Below are positions 35,968 through 44,480 of a DNA stretch of 64,000 bases, one piece after another. How positions within the stretch are numbered: the stretch's first letter is position 1; every line of letters begins with the position of its first letter. A program made the translations under genes and the position numbers. The notes beneath the pieces are model-generated. The model was not told the origin of the DNA. It worked only from the letters and a program-made list of their open reading frames with translations, and made no database searches. This DNA is from Fusicatenibacter saccharivorans. GTDB taxonomy: Bacteria > Bacillota > Clostridia > Lachnospirales > Lachnospiraceae. The stretch is from NCBI RefSeq assembly GCF_027667425.1, contig NZ_JAQEGR010000018.1:1-64000 (forward strand), read 5' to 3'.

Positions 35968-36004
35968 AAAAAGGACCGGCATCCGAACGGATGCCGATCC
36001 TTTT
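35968..36004 (-). terminator. Intrinsic terminator of MsmK-type ATPase gene
   Basis: Arms AAAAGGATCGGCATCCG and CGGATGCCGGTCCTTTTT on the minus strand with a 2-base loop and a U-run. It lies about 37 bp past the stop codon. Confidence 0.9.
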
Positions 36005-36041
36005 CTCTATGTTTGCGCATACGCGCTGATGTTCATATGGA

Positions 36042-37154
36042 TTAGTTGGTAATGGTGATCTCTGTCTCTTTGTCGAACAGATGAACTTTCTCCATATCCA
36101 GAGCAAATTTAACGGTATCACCGCTTCTTGCAGTTGTACGAGGATCTACGCGGGCTGTCATTGGGAAGCCTTCGCAATCGAAGTACAGGTAAACTTCTGC
36201 ACCTAACAGCTCGTATACGTTGATCTTGCACTCAACTACGCTGTCTTTGGAAGTTTCGATGAACATCTGAGAATCATGTACGTTCTCAGGACGGATACCC
36301 ATAACAACGGTCTTTCCGTCATATCCGCCGTCGATAACAGCTTTTGCTTTGGAAGCCGGCAGTTTCATGTTGTATTTACCAACAGTAAGAGTAACGTCGT
36401 TTCCGTTAACTTTTACTTTTGCATCCAGGAAGTTCATCTGCGGAGATCCGATGAATCCTGCAACGAACAGGTTGCCCGGTGCGTTGTACAGGTTCTGCGG
36501 GGTATCTACCTGCTGAACAACTCCGTCTTTCATAACAACGATTCTGGTACCAAGTGTCATAGCCTCGGTCTGGTCATGTGTTACGTAGATGATGGTAGCG
36601 CCCAGTCTCTCATGCAGTTTGGAAATCTCGGTACGCATCTGTACACGAAGTTTTGCATCCAGGTTTGACAGAGGCTCGTCCATAAGGAATACTTTAGGAT
36701 CACGTACGATTGCACGTCCCATAGCAACACGCTGTCTCTGACCACCGGAAAGAGCTTTCGGTTTACGGTCAAGCAGTTTCTCCAGGTCAAGGATTTTAGC
36801 TGCTTCTTTAACCTGTTTGTCGATCTGATCTTTCGGAACTTTTCTCAGTTTCAGACCGAATGCCATGTTATCATATACGGTCATGTGTGGATACAGAGCG
36901 TAGTTCTGGAATACCATTGCGATATCACGGTCTTTCGGCTCTACATCGTTTACTACTTTATCGTCAATTTTCAGAGTACCATCGGAGATCTCCTCAAGAC
37001 CTGCGATCATACGAAGTGTTGTAGATTTACCACATCCAGATGGTCCTACGAAGATGATAAACTCTTTGTCAGCGATTTCCAGGTTGAAGTCTTTTACTGC
37101 TTCAAAACCGTTCGGATATCTTTTTGTAATGTGCTGTAAAGATAAACTTGCCAT
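36042..37154 (-). CDS. msmK: MsmK/UgpC-type ABC ATPase for sugar uptake
   Basis: 370 residues, normal for MsmK/UgpC/MalK ATPases. Walker A GPSGCGKSTT near 37, Q-loop VFQNYALYPHMTV near 80, signature LSGGQRQRVAMGRAI near 135, Walker B VFLMDEPLSNLDAKLR near 155, YVTHDQTEAMTLG near 190, and the C-terminal TOBE regulatory domain (ADKFIG-like PGNLFVAGFIGSPQMNFL). One such ATPase commonly serves many CUT1 sugar importers in Firmicutes, which fits the lack of permease genes here. GGGAGG lies 7 bp before the start. The DUF624/YesL gene is divergent. Confidence 0.93.
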   Translation of the reverse strand: MASLSLQHITKRYPNGFEAVKDFNLEIADKEFIIFVGPSGCGKSTTLRMIAGLEEISDGTLKIDDKVVNDVEPKDRDIAMVFQNYALYPHMTVYDNMAFGLKLRKVPKDQIDKQVKEAAKILDLEKLLDRKPKALSGGQRQRVAMGRAIVRDPKVFLMDEPLSNLDAKLRVQMRTEISKLHERLGATIIYVTHDQTEAMTLGTRIVVMKDGVVQQVDTPQNLYNAPGNLFVAGFIGSPQMNFLDAKVKVNGNDVTLTVGKYNMKLPASKAKAVIDGGYDGKTVVMGIRPENVHDSQMFIETSKDSVVECKINVYELLGAEVYLYFDCEGFPMTARVDPRTTARSGDTVKFALDMEKVHLFDKETEITITN

Positions 37155-37402
37155 TTTTGAATCCTCCCTAAATGAACATCATGCGTTTTATTATGAGTTT
37201 TGCATTTGCATCTCTCTTGCTTATGGGATTAGTATACCTTTTCTACCCGCATTCGACCATGCCACAATTACACAAACTTTCCTCCGGCAGATTGGCAATT
37301 CTGCTTTCGGATTTTCTCGAACCGTTCTCTTCTGTCCACTTTGCACAAACAAAATGTTCACTCTTATACAAAATGACGAAACGAAAAGTTTATATTCTCT
37401 TC
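37155..37402. other. Divergent intergenic region msmK/yesL
   Basis: The 349-bp gap between the two divergent genes holds the yesL promoter at its right end. On the minus strand a TATACT near 37231-37236 could be the msmK -10 box, but no good -35 box is found at the right distance. No further gene is seen. Confidence 0.4.
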
Positions 37403-37431
37403 ATTGCATTTTTCTGAAAAATTCGCTATAC
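37403..37431 (+). promoter_or_regulatory. Sigma-A-like promoter for YesL-family gene
   Basis: TTGCAT, 17-bp spacer, TATACT, ending 72 bp before the start codon of the DUF624 gene. Confidence 0.6.
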
Positions 37432-37503
37432 TTTTCTATGATGTCTGCCAGCCGGAACGTTAATCGGCGGCACACTTAATTCAACAGAAAAGAGGAACAA
37501 ATT

Positions 37504-38319
37504 ATGAGTTTTTTCAGCCTGGACAGTAAGTTCTCGCAGATTATGGGCCGTGTCTTCGACCTGATGATGCTGAACATTATTTTCCTTATTATGTGTATCC
37601 CGATTGTGACAATCGGCGCCAATTTCACAGCAATGTACTACGTCACGCTGAAGATGATCAAAAATGAGGAGACGTATATCTTCCGTACCTACTGGAAATC
37701 CTTCCGCGAAAACTTCAAGCAGGCAACTGCCATCTGGCTCATCCTGCTGGCGGTTCTGATTGTTCTGATTCTTGATCTTCTGCTGGTCATGAGAATGCCG
37801 GGTACCATCACCTACCTGCGTTTTGTTTTCCTGGTACTGATCTTTTTCGAGGCCATGGTACTTTCCTATGTATTTCCGGTACTGAGCCGCTTTGACAATA
37901 CTGTAAAAAACACGATCAAGAACTCCATCCTGATGGCAATCCGCCACCTGCCGTGGACCATCATGATCCTGCTCGTCAATCTCTGTCCGCTGCTGATCTA
38001 TGTATTCTCCACGACAAAGATTGTCAGCTATCTGATTCTTCTGATGTTCCTTCTGGGCTTTTCCACGGTAGCGCTTGGATGCTCCTGGTTCTTCGTAAAC
38101 AAAATCTTCCCATTCTATATGCCTGAGGAAGAAAACGAGGTTCTGACACCGGAAGAAGAATCCTTACGGGCACTCGAAGCAATGGACAGACCAAGCCCGC
38201 TGACTGAACGTTCCGATGACGCTGCTCCGGCTGAAACTACCGATGCTGCAGAAACTGCTTCGGAAGAGGAATCTGCAAGCCCGGCTGAACAGACAGAAAC
38301 AGACGAAACAAACGAATAA
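37504..38319 (+). CDS. YesL/DUF624-family membrane protein
   Basis: 271 residues with an AGAGGAA ribosome binding site. It begins MSFFSLDSKFSQIMGRVFDL, the family opening, and has about five to six membrane segments up to residue 200 (LNIIFLIMCIPIVTIGA; AIWLILLAVLIVLILDLLLV; IMILLVNLCPLLIYVF). The last 65 residues are an acidic, low-complexity tail (SEEESASPAEQTETDETNE). DUF624 proteins sit in sugar-transport loci in Firmicutes with unknown role; the divergent neighbour here is the MsmK-type ATPase. Confidence 0.88.
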   Translation: MSFFSLDSKFSQIMGRVFDLMMLNIIFLIMCIPIVTIGANFTAMYYVTLKMIKNEETYIFRTYWKSFRENFKQATAIWLILLAVLIVLILDLLLVMRMPGTITYLRFVFLVLIFFEAMVLSYVFPVLSRFDNTVKNTIKNSILMAIRHLPWTIMILLVNLCPLLIYVFSTTKIVSYLILLMFLLGFSTVALGCSWFFVNKIFPFYMPEEENEVLTPEEESLRALEAMDRPSPLTERSDDAAPAETTDAAETASEEESASPAEQTETDETNE

Positions 38320-38339
38320 ATAAACTGCATTTCATAAAC

Positions 38340-38396
38340 AACTCCCCGCCGGGAACCGCATCTGCTGCGTGTTTCCCGGCGGGGAGTTGTCGTTTT
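38340..38396. terminator. Strong bidirectional terminator
   Basis: Arms AACTCCCCGCCGGGAA and TTCCCGGCGGGGAGTT with a 17-base loop, between the convergent yesL and kinase genes. Confidence 0.92.
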
Positions 38397-38423
38397 CTAT
38401 TCTCTTTTATTTTTCAACACTTC

Positions 38424-41102
38424 TCAGGCATCCTGCTGTGCTTCCTCCTGTACCGCTTCCGGTACGATCATCGGAGGCATCGGTTTTTTCTCCTTTACAG
38501 CTTCATCAAACGTAATCGTAACCTTGAACAGGTCGCCGTCCAGATAAATGTTGAAGCTTCCATGCTGCAATACCGTTAGGTTCTTTGCGATTGAAAGACC
38601 CAGGCCGCTGCCCTCGGTGCTCCGGCTGACATCGCCGCGGATAAAACGCTCCGTCAGTTCATCTGCCTGGAAGTTCAGCGGGTTCTCGGAAATGTTCTTA
38701 ATCGAGAGCTGAATCTTTCCGTCTTTTTTGATGGCATCCACATAAACCCGTGTTCCCGGCATGGCATATTTGCAGACATTTACGTACAGGTTCTCAAGCA
38801 CGCGCCAGATGCGGCGGCTGTCCGCACGGATCAGAAGCGGTTCCGGCTGGAGAATACAGATCAGGTCGAGATTGCGGCCTTCGAACCGCTCCGCAAATTC
38901 TCCGTTCACCTGCTGTACCAGTTCATTCAGGTTCAGGTTCATGAATTCCAGTTTAATATTTCCGGAGCTGATCTTCGATGCCTCGACAAGGTCCTCCGTC
39001 AGCTGTTTCAGGCGCTGTGATTTTTCGTCGAGTACGCGGATATAATCTTTCGCTTTCTCGTTTTCAATATTTTCCCGTTTCAGCAGATCGACATAATTAA
39101 TAATAGAAGTAAGCGGTGTCTTGATATCGTGGGATACGTTGGTGATCAGATCCGCTTTTAAGCGCTCGCTCTTCATCTGCTCCTGCACTGCCGCTTTCAT
39201 TCCCTCTCCGAGCGAATTGACAATTCCGGCAAGCTGAAGGTTGTCTTCCCCCTGCAGCTCCGTCAGGTCAATCTTGTAATCCAGATCGCCCGCAGCAATC
39301 TCTTTTAAGCCATGTTCAATCTGTTTTCTTCCGGATGCCTCGCGCAGCAGAAGAAGCAGCACTGCGGCATCCATCACCAGGGTAAGGAATACGCCGAACA
39401 TTCCGAAGCCGCAGCAGAGAATGATCTGCACGCCGCAGAAAACGCAGAACATAAGGATCGTTCGCTCCGACTCCTGTCTGCCTTCATAGAAGGTTCTTCC
39501 GGCAGACACGATCCGGTGGCCGACGCAGTACAAAAACGACTGTTTCCAGACGTTGCGTGCTTTGATCCGGCGCACCAGTGAGCAGTACGGAATCAGTGTG
39601 ATCAGAAATCCGGCGAGGATGCCCGATGCGGCCACCAGGCTTCGCCATGTATCTGCTTCATTTCCATAGGATCCGCTGTAGATGTAGTTTCCGTCAAAAT
39701 TCTGGATATAATGAACGCCGCCGTAGGAAAGTTCGATGCAGACAGCAACGATTCCAACTGCTCCCATCACAATCAGGATGGCGGCTGCAGCTGCGATTTC
39801 CGTGTACCACTGATCGAAAAAGTAAAGGCGGATTTCTTTGTTTTTTCCATTTCTTCCTGCCTGCAGTGTGAACAGGACCAGGCAGACCAGCGTTCCGATT
39901 CCGCCAACTGCAATCATCAGAAGAAGGAGCTGCATTTTCGGAAGCCACTGGCTGTAGATCTCACTGTACTGGGAGAAATAGTCGCTTGCTGCCAGATCCG
40001 GATCCAGTGCAACAAAGATCTTCTGATAATTATCTGCAATCTGATTGTTCAGTAGATAGCTTCTCGCTGCTTCCACGGCCGGGCTGTTTTTTCTTGTTGC
40101 ATAAGAACGGACTTTGTCGGCACCGCCGGTCCGGTCAACAGCAAAGGCGAACGGATAGGGCGATTTCTGCGCAATGGCTGTTGTGTAACCATTTTTCCAG
40201 GAATCCACATTCGTATAGATATTTCCTTCTTTATCCTCCAGACAGTACCAGAGATTGGCATCGTCCGCATCGACGCTGATGCCGCTCTCCTGGTTTTTAA
40301 AAGCAGCAACTTCTTCCGTGACCCCGGAAAGTGTCATATACAGATCGCGGATGGATACCTTTTTCAGATTTGCCGCCGCGTACTCATAGAGGTACGTTCC
40401 CGCTTTCGTTTTCTGCGTTTCCAGGCTCATTCCCTGATCGTATAGATACAAAAACTGGGAGGAAACATCAGCAGGATCAATTTTTTTCTCTTTCAGGCTT
40501 TTCACTGCATTATCGGAAGGAAAGTAGACCTCGCCGTCCGGGGAAAAGCTGTCAAACGTCTCTGCATCTGCCGCGCTCACTTCTTCGGTGAGTGCGGCTA
40601 CATCCGTCTCTTCTGTTTCCTGGCTCACGTCAGTTCCATCTTCGTATGCAAGATAGGCTTCTTTGTCAATTCCGGCATCGTTCGTCGCATAATTGTCCGC
40701 AGTATACGCTGCCACCTCATTGAGGTCTGCGCTGCTGCCGTCATCGTACATCTTGACAAGCTGGTCAATGGTGTACGTTGTACTTATCCCGCCGCTTCCC
40801 TCTCCATCGGTTGCAAAGGCACGGTAATCAATCTCTTTTGTTCCGTCGTATCGACCGTTTGTGCCGAATTTACTCATATCATTATAGTAGCTCATGACGT
40901 TATGAAGCTGCCGCTGCACCAGTGTGCCGCATGCGGTGGTTTCTTCAAACGCATACTTTTTTGCTGCCGCATTCGGCGTCAGGCCGACGCTGGAAAGCAT
41001 CAGTGTCTGAATGCCCCCGAACAGCGCACTGGCGGCAAAAACGATCAGCAGAAGAAAAACGATCAGCTTCCCCGTCAGGCTGTAGAGTTTTCGTTCTTTC
41101 AC
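38424..41102 (-). CDS. Large membrane sensor histidine kinase
   Basis: 892 residues from a GTG start with AAGGAG upstream. A first membrane segment lies at about 13-33 and an extracytoplasmic domain of about 345 residues follows. A cluster of membrane segments spans about 390-600 (LLLMIAVGGIGTLVCLVLF; IAAAAAILIVMGAVGIVAV; GILAGFLITLIPYCSLV), then a HAMP-like linker (EIAAGDLDYKID), HisKA with NVSHDIKTPLTSIINYVDLL near 665, and HATPase with GLGLSIAKN near 845. The N box VLENLYVNVCKYA is less canonical but present. It pairs with the OmpR-type regulator gene 16 bp upstream. The signal is unknown. Confidence 0.9.
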   Translation of the reverse strand: MKERKLYSLTGKLIVFLLLIVFAASALFGGIQTLMLSSVGLTPNAAAKKYAFEETTACGTLVQRQLHNVMSYYNDMSKFGTNGRYDGTKEIDYRAFATDGEGSGGISTTYTIDQLVKMYDDGSSADLNEVAAYTADNYATNDAGIDKEAYLAYEDGTDVSQETEETDVAALTEEVSAADAETFDSFSPDGEVYFPSDNAVKSLKEKKIDPADVSSQFLYLYDQGMSLETQKTKAGTYLYEYAAANLKKVSIRDLYMTLSGVTEEVAAFKNQESGISVDADDANLWYCLEDKEGNIYTNVDSWKNGYTTAIAQKSPYPFAFAVDRTGGADKVRSYATRKNSPAVEAARSYLLNNQIADNYQKIFVALDPDLAASDYFSQYSEIYSQWLPKMQLLLLMIAVGGIGTLVCLVLFTLQAGRNGKNKEIRLYFFDQWYTEIAAAAAILIVMGAVGIVAVCIELSYGGVHYIQNFDGNYIYSGSYGNEADTWRSLVAASGILAGFLITLIPYCSLVRRIKARNVWKQSFLYCVGHRIVSAGRTFYEGRQESERTILMFCVFCGVQIILCCGFGMFGVFLTLVMDAAVLLLLLREASGRKQIEHGLKEIAAGDLDYKIDLTELQGEDNLQLAGIVNSLGEGMKAAVQEQMKSERLKADLITNVSHDIKTPLTSIINYVDLLKRENIENEKAKDYIRVLDEKSQRLKQLTEDLVEASKISSGNIKLEFMNLNLNELVQQVNGEFAERFEGRNLDLICILQPEPLLIRADSRRIWRVLENLYVNVCKYAMPGTRVYVDAIKKDGKIQLSIKNISENPLNFQADELTERFIRGDVSRSTEGSGLGLSIAKNLTVLQHGSFNIYLDGDLFKVTITFDEAVKEKKPMPPMIVPEAVQEEAQQDA

Positions 41103-41118
41103 AATTATTCACTCCTTA

Positions 41119-41814
41119 TTATTGTTTCTCAATCTTATACCCAATTCCCCATACAACTTTCAGATAGCGCGGCTCCTTCGGGTTGATTTCGATTTTCTCA
41201 CGGATGTGACGAATGTGGACCGCAACGGTGTTGTCCGCACCGATCGCCTCCTCGTTCCAGATGCTCTCGTAGATCTGTTCAATCGAAAATACCTTGCCTG
41301 GATTTTTTACCAGCAGCAGGAGAATGTTATATTCGATCGGGGTCAGTTTGACTGGTTCACCCTCGACGCTGACTTCTTTTAAATCGTCATTGACGAGAAG
41401 CCCGCCGACCTGATACACATTTTCTCCGTCGTCCGCCGGAAGATTTCCAAGTTTCGTGTAGCGCCGCAGCTGAGATTTCACCCTCGCCACCAGCTCGAGC
41501 GGGTTAAACGGCTTCGTCACGTAATCATCCGCGCCGATGTTCAGTCCCAGAATTTTGTCCACATCCTCTGATTTTGCGGACAGAATAATGATCGGAATAC
41601 TGCTCTTTTCCCTGATTTTCAGCGTCGCACGGATGCCGTCCAGTTTCGGCATCATGACGTCGATAATCAGCAGCTGAATCTCCTCCCTCTCGAGCATCTG
41701 GATGGCCTGCATGCCGTCATATGCTTTCAGCACATGATAGCCCTCCTGGGTCAGATAAATCTCAATGGCGTCTACAATCTCTCTATCATCATCACATACT
41801 AAAATGTTGTACAT
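41119..41814 (-). CDS. OmpR-family response regulator
   Basis: 231 residues from the ATG at 41814 (GGTGGAGAAAGAAG upstream). Receiver domain 1-115: CDDDRE, phospho-acceptor in LLIIDVMMPKLDG, YVTKPFNPLELVAR. Winged helix about 130-228: VKLTPIEYNILLLLVKNPGK, ADNTVAVHIRHIREKIE, YLKVVWGIGYKIE. It is the cognate regulator of the 892-residue kinase that follows. Target genes are not evident. Confidence 0.94.
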   Translation of the reverse strand: MYNILVCDDDREIVDAIEIYLTQEGYHVLKAYDGMQAIQMLEREEIQLLIIDVMMPKLDGIRATLKIREKSSIPIIILSAKSEDVDKILGLNIGADDYVTKPFNPLELVARVKSQLRRYTKLGNLPADDGENVYQVGGLLVNDDLKEVSVEGEPVKLTPIEYNILLLLVKNPGKVFSIEQIYESIWNEEAIGADNTVAVHIRHIREKIEINPKEPRYLKVVWGIGYKIEKQ

Positions 41815-42056
41815 TTCTTCTTTCTCCACCTTTCATTTTTTCTTTTCCGGCACTTTTTTTCCGCGCCGGACCTCCCACATGATTCAAAGATGATTGTACC
41901 GCAAATTCCCTCAAGTTGCCAGATGTCTTTTGTTTTCATCCTTACTGTACCAAAGGAATCTTTAGGTCCGCAAAGGAAAATCTTAAGTTTCTATAAAGTT
42001 TTGTCTGTGAATTCAGAGCTCAAACATTTTTTAGACAATTGCAATTATTTTCTTAG

Positions 42057-42464
42057 CACATCCTGCTTGCCGTCTATGCGGATCTCAATAATTTAAAGAT
42101 CATCAACGACCGATACGGGCATGAAGAAGGGGACTTCTCCATCCGCCTTGTCGGACAGTTTCTGCAGGATTCCATCGGCAAACGCGGTGTCTGCGGACGC
42201 ATCGGCGGCGATGAATTCGCATGTCTTGTTCCGTGTTCCGACGAAACAATGTCCAGGGATCTGTACCGGACGCTGCACTCCGCATTCGACATTTTTAATA
42301 GAACGAACGAAAAAGCATATAATATTACCGTTTCCACCGGCTTTTATCTGCTTCCGAAAGACATGGATTCCACACTTCCGGAGATGCTCGCGCATGCGGA
42401 TGCAATGCTTTACGAGGAGAAACAGAAACGAGATAAGAATGTTGCGAAAATTTTACCAAAATAG
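42057..42464 (+). pseudogene. GGDEF-domain (diguanylate cyclase) C-terminal fragment
   Basis: The frame opened by a stop at 42054 reads ILLAVYADLNNLKIINDRYG, HEEGD, then VCGRIGGDEFACLVP and ends ADAMLYEEKQKRDKNVAKI, which is the latter two thirds of a GGDEF domain with the active-site GGDEF intact. The opening LTGLYNRR segment, any sensor domain and a start codon are absent, so the gene is truncated. DNA upstream (41830-42056) shows no coding similarity. Base composition matches the neighbouring genes. Confidence 0.85.
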
Positions 42465-42489
42465 GAATTGATTTTTTTCTGGAAAGCAG

Positions 42490-42744
42490 TTAGAATACTT
42501 GAGGGATGATTTTTGAATCCCGTATTTCAAGCGAAACAGACCGGCAAAAACGGCTGTTTGATCAAAAAATTTCTAAAAAAAGGCAGGTGAACAGAATGGA
42601 TAGTTGTGATTCTCATGGGCGAAGTACCAGCATAGGACGGGAACCGGAAAATATGCAGGATGACGGCCATCCTTCTGTCCTGCTTTAATCTTAAATATTT
42701 TCCCTTCTTATCCTATGAAAACCCGAAGTAAGACACATGATCCA
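42490..42744 (+). promoter_or_regulatory. Structured 5' leader of mgtE, type unidentified
   Basis: A run of hairpins: CTTGA-GGGAT...ATCCC...TCAAG (42498-42531), AAACAG.CCG...CGG.CTGTTT (42534-42559), and GCAGGATG...CATC...TCCTGC (42655-42683). A terminator-like hairpin follows before mgtE. Magnesium transporter genes are often under riboswitch control, but the conserved M-box segments could not be found here. The stretch 42597-42688 can also be read as a 30-codon peptide after AGGCAGGTG, probably by chance. Confidence 0.5.
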
Positions 42745-42780
42745 AACCAGTTTTGAAACGTAATTCTCTGGTTCTTTTTT
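42745..42780 (+). terminator. Attenuator-like terminator upstream of mgtE
   Basis: AACCAG...CTGGTT stem followed by CTTTTTT, about 105 bp upstream of the mgtE start. As it precedes the gene it would act as a regulated attenuator rather than a gene end. Confidence 0.6.
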
Positions 42781-42812
42781 CGTGTGCTTTTACTGCCCTG
42801 TGAGGGTTCCAA

Positions 42813-42856
42813 CATGCTTTTTCGCACCGACAGCACGCATGTTTTTTTCTGCTGTC
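42813..42856 (+). promoter_or_regulatory. Two mutually exclusive hairpins before mgtE
   Basis: CATGC...GCATG (42813-42841) and GACAGCA...TGCTGTC (42829-42856) overlap, so only one can form. The second ends 12 bases before the GGAGG ribosome binding site. Confidence 0.4.
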
Positions 42857-42884
42857 AAAAAAAAGAATGGAGGATAACGAAAAA

Positions 42885-44279
42885 ATGGAAAAACGAGTAC
42901 AGGATTATACCCAGGAGATCCTGGATACAATCCGCAGTAACTCTTCTCCGGCTGTCATGGGCAGCCGCCTGGAAGATTACCACGAAAATGACCTGGCAGA
43001 TGTTCTGCCGCTTTTAACGGTTCCGGAGCGATGCAAACTGTACCGCATTCTGGACACGGACATGCTGTCCGATATTTTTGAGTATGCTGAATCCGACAAC
43101 GTAGCCGAGTACCTCGAAGAGATGGATGTCAAAAAAGCCGCTTCCATCCTCTCCAAAATGGAGACCGATGCACTGGCCGAGGTTCTGCAGAAACTCGACA
43201 AAGCAAAGAAAAAACTTCTGATCGAACTGCTCGATCCGGAAGTACGCCACGATATTGAGATGATCGCCTCCTTCGATGAAGATGAAATCGGTAGCCGCAT
43301 GACGACAAACTGCATCATCATCCGCGAGGATCTGAATGTCAAACAGGCGATGAGCAGCCTGATCGATCAGGCCGCAAAGAACGACAACATCTCTACCATC
43401 TTTGTTGTCAATGCGCAGCAGAAATTTTACGGAGCGATCGATCTGAAAAACCTGATCATCGCAAGACGCGACGAGACGCTCGAGGATCTGACCGTAACTT
43501 CTTACCCGTACGTATATGCAGAGGAGCCGATCAACGAGTGTATCGAAGAACTGAAGGATTATTCCGAGGATTCTATTCCGGTCCTCGACAATGACAACCG
43601 CCTGCTCGGTGTCATCACATCATCAAACATCATCGACCTGGTTGATGATGAGATGGGTGAGGACTACGCGATGTTCGCAGGTCTGACCGCAGAGGAGGAT
43701 TTAAAAGAGCCGTTAAAAGACAGTATGAAAAAACGTCTTCCATGGCTGATCATCCTGCTCGGTCTTGGCATGCTGGTTTCTTCTGTAGTCGGTATTTTCG
43801 AACAGGTTGTCACAACCCTTCCGATCATCATGACCTTCCAGTCCCTGATCCTTGACATGGCCGGAAACGTTGGTACCCAGTCCCTGGCTGTTACCATCCG
43901 TGTCCTGATGGATGAGTCCCTGACCGGAAAACAGAAATTACAGCTTGTTTTCAAGGAAATGCGCATCGGTTTCTGCAATGGTCTTCTGCTTGGTGTTCTG
44001 TCCTTTGCTGTCATCGGACTTTTCATCTTCTTATTCAAAGGAAAGACCATGATGTTCGCATTTTCTGTTTCCGCCTGCATCGGTATCGCGCTGCTGCTGG
44101 CTATGCTGATTTCCAGTGCCGTCGGCACCTGCATTCCGCTGTTCTTTAAAAAGATCCACATCGATCCGGCGGTTGCTTCCGGCCCGCTGATCACAACGGT
44201 CAACGACCTTGTCGCTGTCGTTACATTCTATGGCCTGAGCTGGCTGTTCCTGATCGAGATGCTGCATCTCGCAGGCTGA
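42885..44279 (+). CDS. mgtE: Magnesium transporter MgtE
   Basis: 464 residues from the ATG at 42885, which has GGAGG 11 bases upstream; an ATG six codons earlier overlaps that site. MgtE N-terminal domain about 20-120 (LADVLPLLTVPERCKLYRIL), two CBS domains about 130-250 (GSRMTTNCIIIREDLNVKQA; DNDNRLLGVITSSNIIDLVD), connecting helix, then five membrane segments from about 280 (PWLIILLGLGMLVSSVVGIF; MAGNVGTQSLAVTIRVLM). The family forms a dimeric Mg2+ channel gated by cytosolic Mg2+. It sits behind a long structured leader. Confidence 0.96.
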   Translation: MEKRVQDYTQEILDTIRSNSSPAVMGSRLEDYHENDLADVLPLLTVPERCKLYRILDTDMLSDIFEYAESDNVAEYLEEMDVKKAASILSKMETDALAEVLQKLDKAKKKLLIELLDPEVRHDIEMIASFDEDEIGSRMTTNCIIIREDLNVKQAMSSLIDQAAKNDNISTIFVVNAQQKFYGAIDLKNLIIARRDETLEDLTVTSYPYVYAEEPINECIEELKDYSEDSIPVLDNDNRLLGVITSSNIIDLVDDEMGEDYAMFAGLTAEEDLKEPLKDSMKKRLPWLIILLGLGMLVSSVVGIFEQVVTTLPIIMTFQSLILDMAGNVGTQSLAVTIRVLMDESLTGKQKLQLVFKEMRIGFCNGLLLGVLSFAVIGLFIFLFKGKTMMFAFSVSACIGIALLLAMLISSAVGTCIPLFFKKIHIDPAVASGPLITTVNDLVAVVTFYGLSWLFLIEMLHLAG

Positions 44280-44304
44280 TCTTTTGATACGACTGAAAAA
44301 TTTT

Positions 44305-44360
44305 TAAGAGGCAGATATCAACTTTTTCTGGTTTCGGAAAAAGCTGATATTTGCCTCTTA
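44305..44360 (+). terminator. Terminator after mgtE
   Basis: TAAGAGGCAGATATCA / TGATATTTGCCTCTTA arms with AGCTTTTTC-type inner pairing, 26 bp past the stop codon. Confidence 0.85.
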
Positions 44361-44377
44361 TCTTTTCTCTTCCCTTC

Positions 44378-44406
44378 TTTACATTCCAAACAGAAACCGA
44401 TATAAT
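44378..44406 (+). promoter_or_regulatory. Promoter of AGCS symporter gene
   Basis: TTTACA, 17-bp spacer, perfect TATAAT, followed by AGCAGG. It is about 75 bp upstream of the chosen start. Confidence 0.75.
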
Positions 44407-44480
44407 AGCAGGTAACGGTGCTTTTATGCTTTGACGTTTCACAGTGCCGCAAATATTTTGAAATGAGGGTTTTTGAAAAC

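Noticed and set aside
42506..42688. Possible short peptide gene before mgtE
   Set aside because: It overlaps the hairpins of the structured leader and its product has no recognisable features.
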